In this document: in pieces, positions 22,590-34,468 of the stretch
Layout: every line of letters starts with the position of its first letter
Position numbering within the stretch: position 1 is the first letter of the stretch
Source: Roridomyces roridus
Taxonomy: Eukaryota; Basidiomycota; Agaricomycetes; Agaricales; Mycenaceae
Assembly: GCA_029378245.1 (NCBI GenBank)
Contig: JARKIF010000004.1
Location: 3,472,001 to 3,536,000 of the forward strand
Direction of reading: 5' to 3'
DNA: 64,000 nt
The notes under the pieces: generated by a model
Told to the model about the DNA's origin: nothing
Database searches by the model: none
Seen by the model: the letters and a program-made list of their open reading frames with translations, nothing else
Program-made: the position numbers and the translations under genes

Positions 22590-23516
22590 CCGTTCGACTC
22601 GGGCTCGGCAAATATGTCGACGTCAGAATCATACTTTTACTCTCCGACTGTGCCGGCTGTTGAACTCTTTTATTTTGTGACGGGCACTTCTTCGCCACTT
22701 CTATCAATCTATCAGCAACCCGTGGTTCACCGCTCAGCGCGCGGTCTGCTGCTTCCCCGTTCGATTCGGGTCTGAGGTTTGAGAAGTTGGAACGGTGTTG
22801 GATATTCTTTTTTTCCCGCAAAATGGCTGGAAATCAAAATGTATTACACGGTATATCACCCGGCCGAACTTCACCATCCGTCGTCATTCTGCGGTTCACC
22901 CTCAACATACCCTTGGGAGTCGACTCCTATCTATTGCGTGCCCGTTCGATTCGGGTCAGAGAATTGTCTGGGTGGCTTGATGGTCTCTTTTGTATCGCGG
23001 CCGTAAATTGAATGAAAACTGAACCAAATCCCAGTGTTTTGACTGAAGATGGACCTGGAAAACACTTGCAGTGTGCAATTTTCGTCGGCTGATTGGTCCT
23101 GCGCGCCCGTTCGATTCGGTTTCGAGGACATAGCCCAGGGTGCGTGTCGTTCCGCTTTTCCCCTACGATTCAGACCTTAGATTTGATCCAATCAACATCC
23201 TGAGAGTGGTTGCGACCGGAAGTTTTCCATGCGACTGCCGGACTGGTGAACGTTGACCTTCATTTCAGGATAAATGAGCTCGACCCTGCATATTCCCGAG
23301 ACGAATGGTGGGATCTGCTGAAACCAAGGATTTGCATGCATGTGCCCTCGTCTGTGGTGAGTGGATCCATGTCAGGCTTTCTCTCTTCGCCACACGCCGA
23401 CGTCGTCGTCTTCTGGATGGGTTCTGCGCAACTTCCTTCCTATTCTTAATCTGTTGGGTTTCCCAATTTGCTGAAGGGCCCATCGGCTTCTGGATCAGTG
23501 GCTCGTTCGACTCGAG
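22590..23516 (+). repeat. cluster of five tRNA T-arm-like 15-mers (SINE-like)
   Basis: Copies lie at 22590-22603, 22756-22770, 22941-22955, 23106-23119 and 23502-23516, all on the plus strand and mostly 167-185 bp apart. Each has the core GTTCGA(T/C)TC inside complementary CCCG/CGGG arms. Downstream of each, after about 25-60 nt, comes a T-rich run (for example CTTTTTTT after the second and CTTTTTTTTC after the fifth). The intervening sequence is not obviously tandem by eye. See the finding on this family. Confidence 0.55.
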
Positions 23517-23948
23517 TTTGGCACATTGGTGTATGTTGGTGCCATGCTTTTTTTTCTCTGAACCTGGAATCCGGATACGTTCTGAGGCTCTGCTCTGAGC
23601 GAGAGTATATCATACAAAATCCCATTTTGTTGACTGCTCAAACCCCAGATGTTTAAAAGGTGTGTGCGCATCATCCGCTTACAATCGTCGATTGACGTTC
23701 AACCTCACTGGCAGGCTGACTCCCTGTGAGACATCAGCATCAGCGATGATTGTCTCGAATCTGCGCGTCTGCCCTGCTCCGGATCGGACTTGTGTCAAAT
23801 CGGCAGACCGCCTGCTGACTGAAACTCCGCCCGTCCTAACAACAATTTCTCCGCGCTGACTGAGCGACAAATACGGTTATCTGAATTCGCTTACAAGGAC
23901 TGAACATTAAATATGGCGGGAGGAAACCTTCCGACAACAATCTACATA

Positions 23949-24911
23949 ATGCCTTCCCTTCCTGCAGTCCAGAACTCCAATGCTTCATTTAAACCCTCCT
24001 ACCTCCCCGTCGCCGTTTTCCTCGGTGGAACCTCTGGGATCGGGCGCGGTACCGCTGAAGCATTCGCGCGTTACACGTCCGGCAACGCCCACATCATCCT
24101 CATCGGCCGTAACGCCTCCGCAGCCACCTCCATCCTCTCCTCCTTCCCAAAACCGAACTCCACCGAGTCAGGGTGGAAACACGAGTTCATCGAGTGCGAC
24201 GTTTCATTGATCAAGAACGTCAACGCCACCCTGGTATCCCTTCTCCCGCGTCTGCCGCGCGTCAACTTCCTCGTCTGCTCGTGCGGGATCTTCAGCTTTG
24301 ATGACCGCAAGGATACGGCGGAGGGTCTGGATATCAAGCTCGCTGTGACATACTATGCGCGCGCTGTGTTGATGATCAAACTCCTCCCGGCCCTCGAGGC
24401 GGCGGCCAAGGCGGGCCAGCCCGCGAGCGTGGTGAATGTGCTCGCAGCGGGACAGGGCTCAACTGTTGAGCTGGGCAACTTGGGATTGAAGGACGGGTAC
24501 ACGGGCCAGCGCGCACTTGGCGAGAGTGTCACGTATGTGGACCTCCTCCACGCAGTAAGTACATTCCTCCAGATGCGACATTCAACTCCGTTACTAATTA
24601 GTCTGTAGGAACTCTCCGCTCAACATCCCACCCTCGCATTCACACACACTTACCCAGGGTTCATCGACACCCCCATCGCACGCACAGCAGTCAAGTTACT
24701 ACCGTCGTGGGATATCAACAAAGCTGGGAACATCACTGACGCCGGTGAGTTTACGCTGTACGCCCTCCTCTCGGCTGCGCCCGGCCAGGCGCACACCAAA
24801 GGTGAAATGTCGGATGATGCGGAGAAGGCGCCGGTTTATGGGTATGGGTCGAGTGAGGAGAGTAAGGCGATGTTGAAACATACGGAGGAGGTTATGGATG
24901 TGAATGTGTAA
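23949..24911 (+). CDS. short-chain dehydrogenase/reductase-like oxidoreductase
   Basis: Exons 23949-24554 and 24609-24911 (intron GTAAGT...GTCTGTAG) give 302 residues. An in-frame ATG at 23913 would add 12. A Rossmann-fold start is clear: PVAVFLGGTSGIGRGTAEAF (Gly-rich NAD(P)-binding motif, residues ~20-40), then IILIGRN, FIECDVS and VNFLVCSCGIF. The usual catalytic Tyr-x-x-x-Lys is replaced by YTGQR around residue 190, as in some fungal SDR-like proteins; activity or substrate cannot be predicted. The C-terminal part FTHTYPGFIDTPIAR is typical of this subgroup. It is probably a cytosolic oxidoreductase. It is the first intact gene right of the repeat-rich zone. Confidence 0.8.
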
Positions 24912-25344
24912 TTGTCCTCGAGCTACATGTAATTCATTCATGACTTGGCTCGTTTGATCCGAGCCCAGTCATTAGCGTTTATGAAGCAAGTGATGAGACA
25001 GCACTGAGCAGAGAAAAGCAGCGGACTACACAAGCACACCTGCTCGCCGGGTTATACTCGTTAGACTCCATGTAACTAGATATGAGCCCATGGAAGTGCC
25101 TACATGGCCTGTCCTGTGTTCGATTTCTATCTGCTAGCTTGTGCTAGATCCCAGAGCCCGAACAACTGACCCGGACCGAATTTCTCGATTCTCAGGCGGC
25201 GAGGGTTCGCCGAGAAACTTTGGTCGAAATTAACGAATTGGGACTTATTTGCCGGCGCATTCTCGGAATCTCAGTCTAGAATGTTAATGTTCATACAGCT
25301 CCAGCCATGAACCAGTGATTAATCCCGCAATGCGCCTCGGGCTA
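24912..25344. other. spacer between the SDR gene and a mobile element
   Basis: Nothing recognisable was seen apart from the target TA at 25343-25344. Confidence 0.4.
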
Positions 25345-26590
25345 CACACCAAAATGGTCGCCATGCCTGTGGCAGCTGAACGTTTCAGCTGGATACCGCT
25401 GGGAACACGAACTGGGTACCAGGCTGTGCCAACCTGGGATCCAGGTGGTTGTTGGGCTGATTGAATCACCTGGAATCCAGGTGGTTCCCAGCTGATATCC
25501 CGTCAACGGCCTTTGGTGGAAGCCAGGAGGGATGTATGGATATTTCTCTTTTCCTTTTCACTTGCAAAAGTTCAAGCTCGCCGTGTCAACGAAATTTGGA
25601 CTTTCCGATCTCTTACTTTAGAGTCTCATCGCGAATGCTGCTGAATGCGTGCAAGTTCAAGACTATTAGTGAGTGGTGTATGCATGCTTCAAGAAGTGGA
25701 TGGCCGCCACCGACACCAAAATACGACCTTCAAGTCTAAGTTAACTTGGCAGGGCCAGCGTCATTTCCCATCAACTTCATTGTTCTCAACCGCCATTGTT
25801 CTTTAGCCGAACCGTTTATAAGCTCCGGGTGGGCGCAGGCTGTTTGTTCTCTCTTCTCCTCCTACCACCATCCTCCCTCATGAGTCATCCCCTCCCTCAC
25901 AAGTCTGGCACCTGCAACTTGAAGTTGACTTGAAGACTCTGATGCCGGATTCCCGCCCCAAGCCAACCTCAAGCCAACTTCAACATTCACGGCCTCAACC
26001 TTCAAGTTCTCGAGGGCTGAGCTCCCAAGACAGCTTCTTCAAGTCATTACTTCAACTTCTCAAGCTCAATTTGTTACCCTCTCGAAGAAAATAGTACCTT
26101 CAAGCTCTCTGAATTGGCGCAGTTCAAGACACCCTGGATGCGAGTACAGTCACCCACGCGGTCATCTCTTATCAAGCTGCTATTCACACAAAATCAAAGC
26201 ACGAAACAGTGGCCAGAGTGCAACCAACGATGGCGATGAGGAAGAAGGGCACGGCGCAACGTCGTGATAGTTATAATCCTTCTATTTATCCGAATTCGAT
26301 CTGCATTTTTTTTATTTTTTTGTCCCATGAGTGAACGCTGAGAGAATATGTACACGACAGATGTGGTTTTTGGTAAATAGTGGCCGAGGAAAGGGATGTC
26401 TCCCCGCCGGAAGTCCTGCTGGATACCGGCCGACTACTCCGGCTGTATCCAGGCTATCCTGGACCCACGTGGAGTCCATTCGATGGAAACTCTGGACCCC
26501 AGCTGGACTACATGTCAAGAAGGGCTGGCGGATCCGTGTGGTCCATAGATTGTTGGCAGCTGGAATCCAGCTGAGTTTCAGTTTGGTGTG
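25345..26590. mobile_element. 1246-bp non-autonomous DNA element, TA target duplication
   Basis: It starts CACACCAAAATG and ends CAGTTTGGTGTG (inverted copies, 11 of 12), with TA at 25343-25344 and 26591-26592. Subterminal regions carry palindromic words such as CACCTGGAATCCAGGTGG (25467-25484) and CAGCTGGAATCCAGCTG (26557-26573). The interior (25880-26130) is rich in TCAAG/CTTGA words, like the element at 3811-5651, and has a TATA-like TTTATAAGC near 25816. No transposase is encoded. The ends (CAC...) and the TA duplication suggest the same broad class as the 3.8-kb element, though the terminal repeats differ. Confidence 0.7.
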
Positions 26591-26991
26591 TAGTTATTTT
26601 ATGTTAACCGAGGCTCAGCCACTCGGCGCCCCCTTCTCCTGTAAGTAGCCAGGCACGTAGCTGCGGGGATCCGGTGGCTTTAAATTGGTATCGCATCTAT
26701 TTGCGGTCAGACAACAATTTTAGACCTGTACCTGGCTGTAGATGGTTGAATACACCGTTATCGCGTTGTGCCTAATCCTGATGTGGCGCCAGTCGTGACA
26801 CTGGAAGATGTATGAAGCTGCCGTTCAAACTCTCTTTCGACTCGGAATGACAGCAAAGTTGATAGCATATTTACACAGTGCACATAGTAGATAATAATGA
26901 TATGTACCAAGTAAGACCCAGGCTCAGACTGGGTATGGTGGGTTACGCCTTCATCTAACGAGTCATGAAAATACAGACCGCCTCCGTCCGG

Positions 26992-28400
26992 CTAAACTGC
27001 GGTATACCCCGGCTTCCACAACCCCATCTCGAATTCGTCTTCATGCTCATGATCCATCTCCCCAACGCGCGTGGCATCCCCACTCGTCCGCGCACTGGCA
27101 TCATCAGGATGGACGCCCGCAATAGGGCCGGGCGAGGCAAGCGGTAGCCCAGCGTATTCCGGCAACCTCCTAACTTCCTCCTCCACATCCTCCGCTCCGT
27201 GTCGCGTCGTCCGACTTCGACTATAATAGTCAGCGAAACTAACGCTGAGGCGCATATCCTCCGGGTTGGAACCACCATTCTCCGAGTGAGTCCCGCCGGA
27301 ACCTCCAGGCGTTGGCAGTGACCGCATGTTCATCATCATCTGGGAGACGGCGATACAGCTAACGGCCGACGTGGGGCTGATGACAGATTGTTAGCTGTCA
27401 ACGATTCCGCAAAGACGTAAACGGAGCGCCGGCGTACCCGAGAAGGACAGTGTGGTAGTAAGCCCCGAAGCTCGTCTCGTATATCACGGCGTTGGTCAAT
27501 GAAAAGGCTACACGAGCCCAAATTCAGAATACAAAGAGGAAAGAGAGGAAGAGCACACACCAAAGATGAACGCGAAATACACCAGCGAATCCCGAGCAAG
27601 CACATCGAGTGTAGCGTTGCCCCCAGTCCCCAACACCCCCCTCCTACTCCGCTTTCCCGTCTCATCCCTCGTGGTCCAACGCCACCTGGGTGCGAGCTTC
27701 GCGAGTGTGATGACCATCATGAGGAATTCGAATACGACGGGGGCGATCCATGTCCCGCTCGCGTAACGTTGTAGCAGATACCCCGAGATGGAGTTGAGAG
27801 CGCAGCTGAGGGGATACGGCTGTGCGACGCCCTGGGTGTCGGCTGTGGCGATGGCGATGCACATTGAGACAGAGGCAACTTCGAGCAAGTAGAGCGTGGA
27901 GAGGACGTATAACATTCGTCGGGAGTTGTTATCTATCTTCCAACGTGAGCTCTGGGTACGGAAAGAGGGAGAGAGGACGCACAGATCGCCCACACGCGTA
28001 TGACGACAAGGGCTTGCGCTGCCAGAATGGCAAGTCGCAGCGGTATCATCTGCCAGTATGCGTAGATCCAGCAAAACTGCGGGGGCGGGAATGAGCGGGG
28101 TAACAAAACCGACGGACAACGCACCCGTTCGCTCGTCCCCGGATAATCGGCCACTATCCAAAGCACCACAAGCATTGCACGGATGAAGTACCGATTGAGC
28201 ATGAAGAGGATCTTGGGGAGGCGCCATTTGAGGGACCAGATACGGTCGATCTCGACATCGAGCGTGGTGATCAGCTCGTAGACGAGGAGGCAGGCGGTCG
28301 AGTAGAGCACGTAGTTGTTGATAAAGGTGAGGTGGACGTATTGGTCCGCTTCCTCGGGGGTGTAGTCGTTGGGGCCGTATCGTAGTGGGGGACCCGGCAT
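26992..28400 (-). CDS. DUF6533-type multi-pass membrane protein
   Basis: Exons (minus) 28400-28125, 28076-27983, 27932-27561, 27507-27438 and 27376-26992 join in frame to 398 residues. The N-terminal FINNYVLYSTACLLVYELIT, then DVEIDRIWSLKWRLPKILFM and LNRYF, match the DUF6533 pattern common in agarics (an acidic residue, W, then a second helix ending in RY). Further hydrophobic helices follow: IPLRLAILAAQALVVIRVWA, VLSTLYLLEVASVSMCIAIA, IAPVVFEFLMMVITLAKLAP, DSLVYFAFIFAFSLTNAVIY. In all there are about six or seven. The cytosolic tail is acidic and ends GLWKPGYTAV. The function of the family is unknown; a receptor-like role is only a guess. Confidence 0.8.
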
Positions 28401-28535
28401 ACGGGGTGAGTGTGCGTCGTGGCTCTAATGGCTGGCTGGCGAAGCCGAGGGCATCGCCTGCTGCTGGTAACAGCGCAGGCGGGAGGATGGAGGGGGGAAG
28501 AAGAAGAAGGGCGGGGGCCATGACACCGCATGGTG

Positions 28536-28546
28536 CGGTATATAGT
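28536..28546 (-). promoter_or_regulatory. TATA-like box of the DUF6533-type gene
   Basis: CTATATACC read on the minus strand, about 140 nt upstream of the start codon at 28400. Assigned by position only. Confidence 0.3.
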
Positions 28547-30004
28547 AGCAATCACGGTGAATGTCAATGTCTGATTTCATGCCGCACACGAGTGATGGTT
28601 CAATATGCCCAGTTGGGGATGAAAAGCTGTTTTTTGGCACTCGACCCTGATGACAAAATGCTGATCTCGGTGCAGAAAGAGGCAAAACGCCGCATTGTCC
28701 TCGAAGCCACACTGAAGAGAGAACCTTGGCTGCAGAAAGGAGGAAGGAGCGCCTGGCGTCATCGAGAAATTGATCGTTCCTGACGGGAGCTAATTTCAGA
28801 TTCAGATTTGATTCAGATTCAAAAAAAAAATGTCGGACCTTCAGTAGAGCTCCTCGCGACCATTCACTTACTTATCTCTCAATATGTGACGGGATGATAG
28901 CACGAAATCCGCACGTCCCAGTCTGCCACATATCTCATTAGTGCTGATTAGTGCGGGTTGCCGCGAGCAGTGGAACGGAGTTTGAAGGCTGGCTGTCTGA
29001 TATGAATAACTCACATCGGTTCTCCGCACCGCAAATGAAAGAAGCAAAGCCTGCCGTGCTCGACGGACCACTCGCTGCTGCCTGCGATAAGGGACACTAA
29101 ATCGGCCGCTGTGCTCAGTTGACCGTCGGGCAAAGAACATTAATCTCTTCTCTCTTGAGGCGTAGGCCCAGAGCCATCTTGAGGCAGACGCCGGTGTCAC
29201 GCCCGCGATAAGAGACGCCGCCTAAAATGCCAGATAATCACGCCTCCCGCCAATGCGGTGATTGTGGCGTCGTACCTCAAATATGAGCCGCTTTTGTTCC
29301 GCCTCTGAATTGCTCCGATATGTGGGAAATCGTACGAGTCGGAAGGGCCATGGTTTCCGCCGACATGATCATGAAATTTGAAAAGAGCCTGAGTTGCTCT
29401 CCATCAAGAGTAAGTGTGCAGATCCCGTCCTGGTATTATATTCGTGTGCCGCGACGTCGGGTTCTTCATGAATCAAAAGCTGCGTACAGGAATTCAAAGC
29501 TCAAGACCAGAATTTACCCCGTGTTACTGATGAGATGGTTCCGTTACATCCTCAGTTCGGAATGCCGGAGGAACTGAGAGGAACGATAGAGACTAGCTAG
29601 ATCCATCCGAAGAAATTGAAACAGAAAGGCATCGTCCGGCCGTCCTTAACCAGGGACCAGCGGCCGAAACTCGAATTGGTCAGACCAGAGAAATCGATAA
29701 ACCGGATGAGTCAACGGAAAGTCGACACGATCTTGTAGAATAAAGGTGGCGAGGAATCGGCATGATCGTGCAATTGGATGCACCCGGTGTCGGTAATTAC
29801 TGTGCGTTCCCAGATTCAAGTACGCAGGACAGGAAGGGCGGTAGAGATGTGATCCAGGGTGCTTCTTCAAATTTAACATGGGACGAATGGCGGATTGGAA
29901 GCCACAAATGATGTGGTGGCTGGATCACAGTAGCCGGTAACCACTTCTCAACACAATCCTTGGAGCAGTAGAGTCGCTGAAAGGGAGATGCAAAGCGGAG
30001 TTGA
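28547..30004. other. no gene recognised
   Basis: Short open frames (28868-29200 and 29646-29879 minus, 29320-29577 plus) show no domain, intron or start support. An A9 tract lies near 28821 just after GATTCAGATTTGATTCAGATTC, a small direct repeat of GATTCAGATT. Confidence 0.4.
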
Positions 30005-30560
30005 CAGATAACACATGATCTAGGGAATCAGCACGTCCGGGGAGCGTGGGGGTGGAAGATGAGGGACGCGAGCGAATCGAAAGCGGGGATGACTCGGATG
30101 AGACACGAGGGAAGAACAGTGTGTTGGGGGTGCAGGACAAGCAGAAAGCCACAGGGAGAAGCAGCAAGCTTCGAAATCAATGAGTCCCAGCGTCCTAAAG
30201 AGTCCTCCAACTACTTACGACCGAGACACTTGGAGGCTAACATGCTCGGGACCGGCGGGCGCAGGCGGCAGGGTCGGGCAAACTTGAAGTACCGGCGCGG
30301 ACTGCGGGGTGAGGCGCATAAAGGAAAGGGAGAAGAAGGAGCCCAAACGAGGGCTTGGATGCAGTGTGCTCGTCGGACAGGGTAGTGGTAAGAGTCAGAC
30401 GAAAAAGCTGTTTGACAGTGATGGCTGATGGCTGATGGCTGATGGGAGGAGCTGAGTCATGATCTCACGCTTTCCTTTTCCCACCACGTCGTTCCGACTC
30501 GTCCCTCTCGAATTCATTAGAATCCGCTCCTTAACTTGAAGCCCAACTGAAGTGTCGACT
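30005..30560. repeat. copy 1 of a diverged ~0.5-kb duplicated block
   Basis: It aligns collinearly by eye with 32429-32925. Shared words include AGATAACACATGATC, CACGTCCGGG, CGAGGGAAGAAC, CTTTCCTT(T/C)TCCCACCAC and CATTAGAATCC. Minus-strand translations also resemble each other (FFPR..., LPGRADSLDHVLS against LPGRGDSFDHVLS), so it may be an old coding duplication, now decayed. A short GATGGCTGAT tandem lies at about 30420-30446. Confidence 0.6.
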
Positions 30561-30847
30561 CCGCAGGTGAAGTCAGTACGGAAAATGGCTCCCGATTGGC
30601 TCCCGAGCCAATCTCGAGCTGGAGAAAACCAGCGTGTCTCGTCATCATCTCGGATGATCTCGCTCGCTGGGTCTCCTCGTCCAAATCTAATCTCTCAAGA
30701 ACACAACTAGTGTATCGTTCTCGCCTGTTCCATGACCGTCAGGTCAACATTCAAGACACAAGGCCAACAACCCTAACCTCCTGACTTCCAACGACTCACG
30801 GACACCGACCTCAATCTAAATGCTCCCTCGTATTCTCCGGAAATAGG

Positions 30848-31738
30848 TTACAGTGCAAAAATAATCTGACACCCTTGCCATCCTTCTGTATCCTCGCACT
30901 TCAAGCAGAACCGACTAAGAACGTCAATCAACACACCGATACCGAGACCGGAGCAAGAGGGACTCACGATCATCATACACCACCATAATCTCATGGTCCT
31001 CGGATGGGGACGTGATCTTGAGATGCACGACATAGCGCCGCTCGCCGTTAATTTCTTGCATACCCCATGTCTACAAGAAAGGTGAGTATTCGTCCTGGTA
31101 CCATCCACTCTCCCAAGACAGACGGACAGACAGACCTGGTTCATAGTCCAATTATTCTTGTTCGCCAGCCCGCTCGCAATTTCAACGTGGATAACGCCGT
31201 TCTGGAGCGTTTCGGCGGTCCACCCGTCCTTCAAAAAGGGAATGGTGAGATCGGCGGGCTGCGCACGTCTGGTCGTCCGAACCGAGTGAGTACAACGCAA
31301 AGATGGGATTATTGGATGAGTGAAACACACCTCGCCGTGGTGACGATAGGCCCAAAGAGTAGGTCTTCACTAGGACGCGCCTGGCCGTCAACAATTCGGT
31401 GCTCCTTCGAAACCGTAATGCCTCCCACGATCGCCTGAACGTACGCTCAACACGCCGTTGAATCCAGACGAAAATGCACCCACCGAATCAATCTCGAGCT
31501 GCTCAACACCCGCCGCGTCCTTGTAATGCTTAATGATGGTCGTGATCCTGCCCACAGAGATGGCTTTGCGGGTGATGAAGCCGATGCCCTGCACAACGAG
31601 CACTTTGTTGATGTCGCCACACAACTTCTTGTTCAGAGCGAACCTGCCTTCCGTTAGTCAACTGTGCTCAATTCGATTCGAGGCGGGCATTGACACGCAC
31701 TTGCCGGAGAAGTCGAGGGAGGTGACAGTGGTGGCCAT
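30848..31738 (-). CDS. small conserved fungal protein, calycin/lipocalin-like
   Basis: Exons (minus) 31738-31701, 31643-31445, 31380-31331, 31268-31136, 31070-30968 and 30885-30848 join in frame to 186 residues, all introns GT-AG. The sequence reads SGKFALNKKLCGD, VLVVQGIGFITRKAISVGRI, IIKHYKDAAGVEQLEIDSVG, then a GPIVTTAR element, a WTAETLQNGVIHVEIASGL segment, the strand pair RRYVVHLKITS/HEIMVVYDDQG and the end CQIIFAL. I recall a family of about 190-residue fungal proteins with this LQGVGW(L/F)xRKAI signature; a beta-barrel (calycin) fold is suggested by the strand pattern, but no function is known. There is no signal peptide, so it is probably cytosolic. The gene sits between the two copies of a duplicated block. 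Confidence 0.75.
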
Positions 31739-32428
31739 ATCAGAAGAAGAAAGAGGAAGATATGATGAAGATGGAGGTGTAGGGAGAAGGCAGGTGATTG
31801 CAGGTGATTGCAGTCAGAGGTGGAGTGAAGAGTAGGGAGTTTCGTCGGCTCCTTATGTGAGTTCGGACCTGCAACGGCCGCCGCAGCAGTTTCATTCCGT
31901 CTGGCAACGCGAACAACACCAGCGTCATCAGACAGACGGTTGAAAGCCGAGCAGTGGCGTGTGGGGTTTTGGAAATGGAATCCACTTCTTATGTTGAAAC
32001 AGCCTCAAGCAGCCATTCCGTCTTTTCGGGAGTCTTGGCGTCACCAAAAACCGGGCGGGAATCGAAGGACGACAGCAAAGTTCTGGGGTCTCAAACGAAA
32101 AGAACGAGAAAAATCATCCCATCAGCAGGAGCTAGTGTTTCAATAAGAATTACTCGGCCGAGATACACGCGCGCCAGAAGTATGACGATGGAAAGAACGA
32201 GAACTTTCAATTCTGTGCTTTCCTCTGAGCGTTGCTTCAAATTCGACTCGAGAACAAGCTGGCGAGGTTCTGTTACATTTGACGTCAACACCGCACACGA
32301 AAAGTTAGTTAAACGCCACGCACCTCCTCCGCCTCCCTGAGTCGTCTCCGCATCCACAGTAGTGCTCGGTACCCGGCTCCAAAACAGTATTTCTCGGAAA
32401 GTAGAGTGGGAGATGTAAGCAAGAGAAG

Positions 32429-32925
32429 TCGAGATAACACATGATCGAAGGAATCACCACGTCCGGGAAGCGTGACGAGGGACGCAAGCGTGAATCGAAA
32501 ATGGGCATGAGACCAGAGTTGGACGAGAGGGCAGATACGAGGGAAGAACGAGATGTGTGTTGAGACTGCAGGACTCAATGAGACCCAGCGTACTACAGCG
32601 TGCTCCAATACGAGCGAGCGAGAGTCGGACCTAGAGACACTCGACATGGCATAGTCGGGACAAGTACCGGCGCAGACGGCGGTGCCGAGGTGCGCAAAAG
32701 AGAGGGGAGAAGAGGATGCCCAAACCAGCCATGGATGCAGCAGATGGTTGATCACAGGTGAGGGCTGATGGCCGATCGGCAGCTGTCTCATTGACATGAT
32801 TCGGATCACCGCTTTCCTTCTCCCACCACCTCGGTCGTCTCGAATGGGCTGGCTTGCCCGTGAACGCTCTCAAAACGGCTGCCATTAGAATCCTCTGCTT
32901 GAACTCACGGTTCAAGCCCTGGAGT
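32429..32925. repeat. copy 2 of the diverged ~0.5-kb duplicated block
   Basis: Collinear partner of 30005-30560 in the same orientation, offset about 2.4 kb. Divergence is roughly a quarter to a third of positions by eye, so the duplication is old. A minus-strand frame at 32309-32809 is open but has no recognised domain. Confidence 0.6.
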
Positions 32926-33780
32926 AAGAGACAGTGGGTGCTGGCGACTCCGGATTCCGGAACTGGATATCCCATGACTCACACCCTTCTTTCTATTCAG
33001 CGATACTCGGGCTGAGGACATCGGATGGCCGAGGTACGCCCCGACTTCATATCCGCTTATCCGTCTTTCCGCTCCCTGACCCGCTATCAGGTGGCGTGTA
33101 CTCAAACTTGATTTAAACGCCGAGATCGCCTGAACCAGAGCATGCATACATAAATACTTGAGAGTATTCTGAACGGGACCGGACGTCTGTTTGACACCCG
33201 ATGACAATTCGGTTCCCTTGACAGGCACGCCTCTTTGCTTCCCACCACCACGCATCGACTGTTGTATTGCACCTGCGGGCGACAACGTCGTGTTTTCGAC
33301 AGCCCACTCCAACTCCCTCGTCTCAGCCAGTTTCCATTCTTGGGATTTAATCCGACCGACATCCACCAAGTACGCTGGCCTTGCGCGCCTCTCTTGCACC
33401 TCTGAAGTTTCTCTCTCCCTCGTGTCTCGCCCAATTTCTTGGTTTTTGGCTCGCTTACTACGGCTCTTTGGTATCGCTTTCTTACCACGGCTCTTTGGGT
33501 GAAGGACTGTGAAATTTGAATATAGATGACTTGTCCCCATCCTCTCAGCTCGTCGCGTGTGATGTAAATAAGTACGTGTTACGAAGTAGAAGCAACACAG
33601 ATTCTTGTGGTCACGGGAATCACAGACTTCACCAGGCTCAACCTACAGACTCGGATTGCCATGCACCCGCAATGGCCCTCAAAAGCAGTACATTACGACT
33701 CTACCTACCGACATCAGCTCGTCATCGTCTTGGCCAGTCCAGACTTTGATTGTGGTTTGATTATATAGGTGGTTTCATAC
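32926..33780. other. no confident gene
   Basis: A 211-codon minus frame (32905-33540) is open but has overlapping open frames in other phases, low-complexity charged composition (KSRSKRAKNQEIGRDTRERE) and no domain. I do not call it. Confidence 0.4.
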
Positions 33781-33790
33781 TACGCATTTC

Positions 33791-34081
33791 ACCGTGGTCG
33801 CGGGTACGGGTACCCGTCGGCTAGGCACGGGTGGCTGATCGCCGGTGTGCCGTGACTTCTGGCGGTTGCTGCACCGCTCTTTGGCGTTCAAAATGCAAGG
33901 TAAGGGTACAGTCAAATTTCTTGGCTCGATTTCAGCTCTCACAGGCGTCGCTTTCAGATACCAAAGACTCACGGGTGAGCCACGGGTGAGCCGGCGGGTT
34001 CGAGTCGCTGACCCGTACCCGTACCCGCCGCCACCCGTACCCGTGACCCGTCGCGGGTCATCGCACCCGTGGCCATCACTA
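33791..34081. mobile_element. hAT-like MITE remnant with CGGGTACGGGTACCCG words
   Basis: The right end, read inward on the minus strand, is TAGTGATGGCCACGGGTGCG, a typical hAT-like terminus. Both sides carry dense copies of CGGGTACGGGT and CACGGGTGAGC words (33796-33830 and 33981-34070). The matching left terminus is missing or highly diverged, and no 8-bp duplication was found, so this is probably a truncated copy. Confidence 0.5.
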
Positions 34082-34352
34082 AGCACATCAGACGCCGGGA
34101 TTTGAGCCGTACTGTAACTTATCGAGCATGCATACGTGGACATGTATAAATCTTTTTCCCCGGTTTACTGCATCATAATTATTTGCCCGCAAAGTTGGGC
34201 GATCGGAGTTTGAGGCGAGGAATGAGGAATGGTCGCGGGCGGGAAAACTGCCACACAATCCTGAAGGAGTGCAATTGCAAGAGCCCTGATGGCCATTGGA
34301 GGCACCTACTCCACATCAGGATCAGCAAAAATGGTATCCGTAGTGTAGGTTT

Positions 34353-34367
34353 CCCGTTCGATTCGGG
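34353..34367 (+). repeat. T-arm-like 15-mer CCCGTTCGATTCGGG
   Basis: Same motif as the 22.6-23.5 kb cluster, lying about 100 bp beyond the 3' end of the EI24-type gene. A T-rich stretch (GTTTCGTTTCTTTTATG) follows about 25 nt later. Confidence 0.5.
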
Positions 34368-34468
34368 ACTCGGGACTGCAGCTTTGCACAGTTTCGTTTC
34401 TTTTATGATTAGCCCTGTATGAGCGATCGGACGAAATAATGTGTGGGATACACAAAATAAGCACTGCA

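Noticed and set aside
32905..33540. 211-codon minus-strand frame as a gene
   Set aside because: Low-complexity charged composition, overlapping open frames in two other phases, and part of it lies in the duplicated block.
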